64,000 nt of DNA from Herpetosiphon llansteffanensis (lineage in GTDB: Bacteria > Chloroflexota > Chloroflexia > Chloroflexales > Herpetosiphonaceae), in assembly GCF_003205875.1 (NCBI RefSeq), contig NZ_PUBZ01000044.1:62001-126000 (forward strand), read 5' to 3'. The position numbers and the translations under genes are program-made. This document shows, in pieces, positions 61,343-64,000 of this stretch. The stretch's first letter is position 1, and each line of letters starts with the position of its first letter. The notes under the pieces were generated by a model. It ran no database searches and had not been told where the DNA came from. It saw only the letters and a list, made by a program, of their open reading frames with translations.

Positions 61343-63073
61343 TTGAATGAGTTTGATTCAGTAGTCGAGGCAATTGAAGCAGGCTGGGATCTCGACGATA
61401 TTTTGCAGTTAATCATCACCAATAGTCAATTATTGCTCGATTTGCAGCATAGCTATATTGTGTTATACGAAGCTGAGCAGCTTTGGCTCAAAGCCAATAG
61501 TAACAATTTGCCGACCCGTGTTTTGGCCCCAACCAGCGCTGAAGCCCGCGTTGTTGCTATGGGTCGGGCGGTAGCCTTGGAGCCGATTCAGGCGTTACCG
61601 CTTTGGCGCACCCTTGAATTTGCCTTCAAACCAGAGGCTCGCGGCTGGATTAGTGCGCCGATTCGGCTGAATGGGCATACGGTTGGAGCCTTGGCGGCCT
61701 TTACCGAGCCAACGCCCAACGAGCCATTACGCGAATCGTTGCGCTTTATGACCGTTTTGGCCGATTTGGCGGCCCTTGCCTTAGAACGGGGCGAGTTTTG
61801 GCTGCGCCATCAACGGCGCTCGCAATTTATTGCCTTGTTGCGCACGATTTCGGGCATTAGCCAGCAACCATCGCTGGGCGATTTGGCGCATACTATTGCC
61901 CACCAGCTTTGCGAAATTGGCAATGCCGATTTGGCTTTGATCTACATTCCAAGCCCTGAAACTGAGGAATTTGTGACCTTGGGTATGAGCGAAACCCCCT
62001 TGGCGCTGCAAGTTCGTGAGCAAGGGCTGGATCATATTCCCTTGGCCAGTAATTCCTTGTTGCATGAGTGCTATCAGAGTGGCAAAGTTCAACGCGTGGC
62101 GTTAACCGACGAGAATTGGCCCGAACTAGCCCAACTTGGCGTGCAGCATGTGCTGATTGTGCCAATTCACGATACCCACGAGCGGCTGGGCGTAATTGTG
62201 CTCGCCAGCCTCGAAGATACGCGGTTTGACGACGATGCCTTGAATTTTCTCAACTTTATCGGCGTGCGCCTCGGCTATGCCTTAAAAAACGAGAACTTGC
62301 TCGAAGAAGTTGTACAGGCCGAACGTCGCCGCATCAGCGAGGATGAGCGTAGCAACTTTATCGCTTCGGTGGCTCATGATCTCAAAAATGCCTTAACAAC
62401 GGTAATTGGCACAACCCAACTAGGCATGCGCAAGCTCCGCCGTGGCGACCAAACCTATAGCGAAAAGGCTTTTAATACGATTGCCACAAAATCGCAGCAA
62501 GCACTGCAATTGATCGAAGATATGGTTGATGTGAGCCGCTTGGAGCAAGGCACCTTTCGGCTATTTATGCAAAACATCGATCTCGTGCAACTGGCAGTTG
62601 ATGAGGCTGAAGCGGCTCAAGGTTTATCACAGCAGCATACGATTAAGTTTGAAAGCAACCTTGAGCAATGTGAGATAGCCGCCGATCAACAGCGCTTACG
62701 GCAAGTGCTTACTAATTTATTAATCAATGCGATTCGTTATTCGCCCAATGGCGGCGCGATTACGCTGCGAATTATGCCCGCTGATCAAGCTCCATTGCCC
62801 ACCAATGCCAGCATCAGCAGCGAAAGCGAGCTAGAGCAAGCAGTTGTGCTTAGCGTCAGCGATCATGGCATGGGCATCGCGAGTCATGAACTGAGCTATA
62901 TTTTCGAGCGTTTTTATCGGGGCCAAGGCTCGACGGTCGCTAGCGGCTCAGGCTTGGGCTTGTATATTAGCGCAGCAATTATGGCCCAACATGGCGGCAA
63001 AATGTGGGTTGAATCGCAATTGCACCATGGCACGACCTTTTATTGCTCGCTTCCAGCAGCACGAGTGCAGTAG
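61343..63073 (+). CDS. GAF-domain sensor histidine kinase
   Basis: 576-residue soluble kinase. Two GAF domains (about 15-155 and 165-325) are followed by a HisKA domain with the phospho-acceptor His in SVAHDLKNALTTVIG and an HATPase domain (LTNLLINAIRYSPNGGAITL for the N box, VSDHGMGIA for G1, GSGLGLYISAAIMAQHGG for G2). The start is TTG 61343 with AGGAG seven bases upstream, chosen because the -10 lies at 61281. No response regulator gene is adjacent, so it is an orphan kinase in this window. Input signals unknown; GAF domains often bind cyclic nucleotides, haem or bilins. Confidence 0.88.
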   Translation: MNEFDSVVEAIEAGWDLDDILQLIITNSQLLLDLQHSYIVLYEAEQLWLKANSNNLPTRVLAPTSAEARVVAMGRAVALEPIQALPLWRTLEFAFKPEARGWISAPIRLNGHTVGALAAFTEPTPNEPLRESLRFMTVLADLAALALERGEFWLRHQRRSQFIALLRTISGISQQPSLGDLAHTIAHQLCEIGNADLALIYIPSPETEEFVTLGMSETPLALQVREQGLDHIPLASNSLLHECYQSGKVQRVALTDENWPELAQLGVQHVLIVPIHDTHERLGVIVLASLEDTRFDDDALNFLNFIGVRLGYALKNENLLEEVVQAERRRISEDERSNFIASVAHDLKNALTTVIGTTQLGMRKLRRGDQTYSEKAFNTIATKSQQALQLIEDMVDVSRLEQGTFRLFMQNIDLVQLAVDEAEAAQGLSQQHTIKFESNLEQCEIAADQQRLRQVLTNLLINAIRYSPNGGAITLRIMPADQAPLPTNASISSESELEQAVVLSVSDHGMGIASHELSYIFERFYRGQGSTVASGSGLGLYISAAIMAQHGGKMWVESQLHHGTTFYCSLPAARVQ

Positions 63074-63320
63074 TTAATTAAGGAGCGGTTGTTGGGGGTT
63101 GGGAATCGGCAAAAGTTAACCAAAGATTGTGCTTTAGAGAATGCAAGGGGGATTAAAACCACTTGCATTTTCCGCTGGCTGAGGAACGGATGGCCAAGTA
63201 TGGGCCGATCGCCAGATCACATTGGGAATCTATGGGATTAAGTTCAACAAACGAGTTGCGGAGCTTTGGCAAAATCCGAGTATCATAAGGTACGGGCAGC
63301 AATTTAGTGGGAGCAAACCC

Positions 63321-64000
63321 ATGTTTATGCAAAAATTCCGTGCAGCGGCGGCCAGCAACCGTTCAACCCTGTGTATTGGGCTTGACCCCGATTTGGCTCG
63401 CTTGCCGGAACACCTGACCCGTGACGCAGCAGGAATTGTCCAATTCAATCGGGCGATTATCGAAGCAACCAGCGATCTTGTGTGTGCCTATAAACCCAAT
63501 ATTGCCTTTTACGAAGCCTTGGGCAGCGCAGGCTGGCAAGCATTAAAGCAAACCATTGCCAGCATTCCAAGCCATTTGCCAATTATTCTCGATGCTAAGC
63601 GCGGCGATATTGGCTCGACGGCCCAAGCCTACGCCAGCGCCGCCTTCGATGAACTTGGGGTTGATGCGATTACGCTTAGCCCCTATATGGGCTACGATTC
63701 ATTGCAACCATTTTTGGAGCGCGCCGATAAAACCTGTTTTATCTTATGTCGCACCTCGAACCCTGGCGGCGACGATGTGCAGAATTTAGCCTTGGCGAAT
63801 GGCGAGCCATTATTTTTAAAAATTGCCGAGCTGGTGGCTGAACGCTGGAATGGCAACCACAACTGTGGGCTGGTGGTTGGCGCAACCTATCCCAGCGAGA
63901 TTGCCACAATTCATCAGCGCTACCCCGAATTGCCGTTGTTGGTGCCTGGCGTTGGCAGTCAAGGTGGCGATATTGGGGCAGTACTGGCGGCAGCTGGCGA
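63321..64000 (+). CDS. pyrF: Orotidine 5'-phosphate decarboxylase (type 2), 3' end cut by window edge
   Basis: The first 226 residues or so of the enzyme that converts OMP to UMP in pyrimidine synthesis. The catalytic signature LDAKRGDIGSTAQAY has the Asp-Lys-Asp charge network. LCIGLDPDLARLPEHL, KPNIAFYEALG and VGATYPSEIATIHQRYPELPLLVPGVGSQGGD fit the longer, type 2 family found in Actinobacteria and Chloroflexota. The start at 63321 has GGGAG about eight bases upstream; ATG 63327 is also possible. The end lies outside the window. The 247-base gap upstream holds one copy of a G-rich repeat word and no gene. Confidence 0.93.
   Translation, partial: MFMQKFRAAAASNRSTLCIGLDPDLARLPEHLTRDAAGIVQFNRAIIEATSDLVCAYKPNIAFYEALGSAGWQALKQTIASIPSHLPIILDAKRGDIGSTAQAYASAAFDELGVDAITLSPYMGYDSLQPFLERADKTCFILCRTSNPGGDDVQNLALANGEPLFLKIAELVAERWNGNHNCGLVVGATYPSEIATIHQRYPELPLLVPGVGSQGGDIGAVLAAAG

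Noticed and set aside
1-64000. tRNA, rRNA, riboswitch
   Set aside because: No cloverleaf, rRNA core sequence or known riboswitch core was recognised on reading; a covariance-model search would be needed to exclude small cases.

Overview
The window is about 50% GC, coding-dense and has no rRNA, tRNA or transposase that I could find. Protein style points to a filamentous, predatory-type Chloroflexota bacterium, most likely Herpetosiphon or a close relative. The signs are SPFH-NfeD, LGFP-like 'FGYP' surface repeats, Pro/Thr-rich exported proteins ending in FLPAVIR, very large fused signalling proteins, and intergenic arrays of 'cacgaattg' and 'cacagattg' words. The genus assignment is inference.

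Region 1 (1-7442, minus strand) is the most unusual part. It is a gene cluster of the uncharacterised STM4011-STM4015 type: a HemN-like radical SAM protein (cut by the window edge), an alkaline-phosphatase-superfamily hydrolase, an ATP-grasp enzyme, and four tandem STM4015-type leucine-rich-repeat proteins instead of the usual one. The radical SAM, hydrolase, ATP-grasp and two LRR genes are tightly packed or overlapping and look like one transcript. Three of the LRR genes have their own promoter carrying a palindrome TGACA-N5-TGTCA at a fixed distance from TATGCTA. All four LRR proteins end in the same short tail (RYIAVSE or a variant), which I propose as a candidate modification site for the linked enzymes. 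A partial tandem duplication has left a 35-codon leader reading frame in front of the last LRR gene.

Region 2 (7440-21472) holds an AspT-type exchanger, a VOC protein, two SDR oxidoreductases (one divergent from a MerR regulator across a shared control region), a DsbA-like thiol oxidoreductase with a small membrane protein upstream, an MFS permease divergent from a LacI regulator with twin operators, the slipin/NfeD pair and a penicillin-recognising-fold exported hydrolase.

Region 3 (21459-34370) contains a two-gene signalling unit (HD-GYP response regulator and a 1378-residue hybrid histidine kinase), a PlsC acyltransferase, a DnaJ-TM-LamG-like chimera, an ABC exporter pair of the LolD/MacB-FtsX type and a K+/H+ antiporter.

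Region 4 (34371-40934) is accessory in flavour: YbjN, a tandem pair of small paralogous proteins of unknown function flanked by about 135-bp direct repeats, DusB, a hexapeptide acetyltransferase, two ankyrin proteins and an FAD monooxygenase with a TetR-like operator but no local TetR gene.

Region 5 (41079-64000) carries secreted proteins, a class III cyclase with the domain order of animal soluble adenylyl cyclase, an SRAP-domain protein, a glycosyltransferase, a cysteine-desulfurase-like enzyme, NAD-type isocitrate dehydrogenase, a 1774-residue kinase-ATPase-GAF-GGDEF protein, FtsW/RodA, an MFS protein, a GNAT protein, a GAF histidine kinase and the start of pyrF.

Gaps above 300 bases (9629-10036, 14458-14823, 34924-35384, 35935-36355) are filled mainly by short-word repeat arrays rather than genes.
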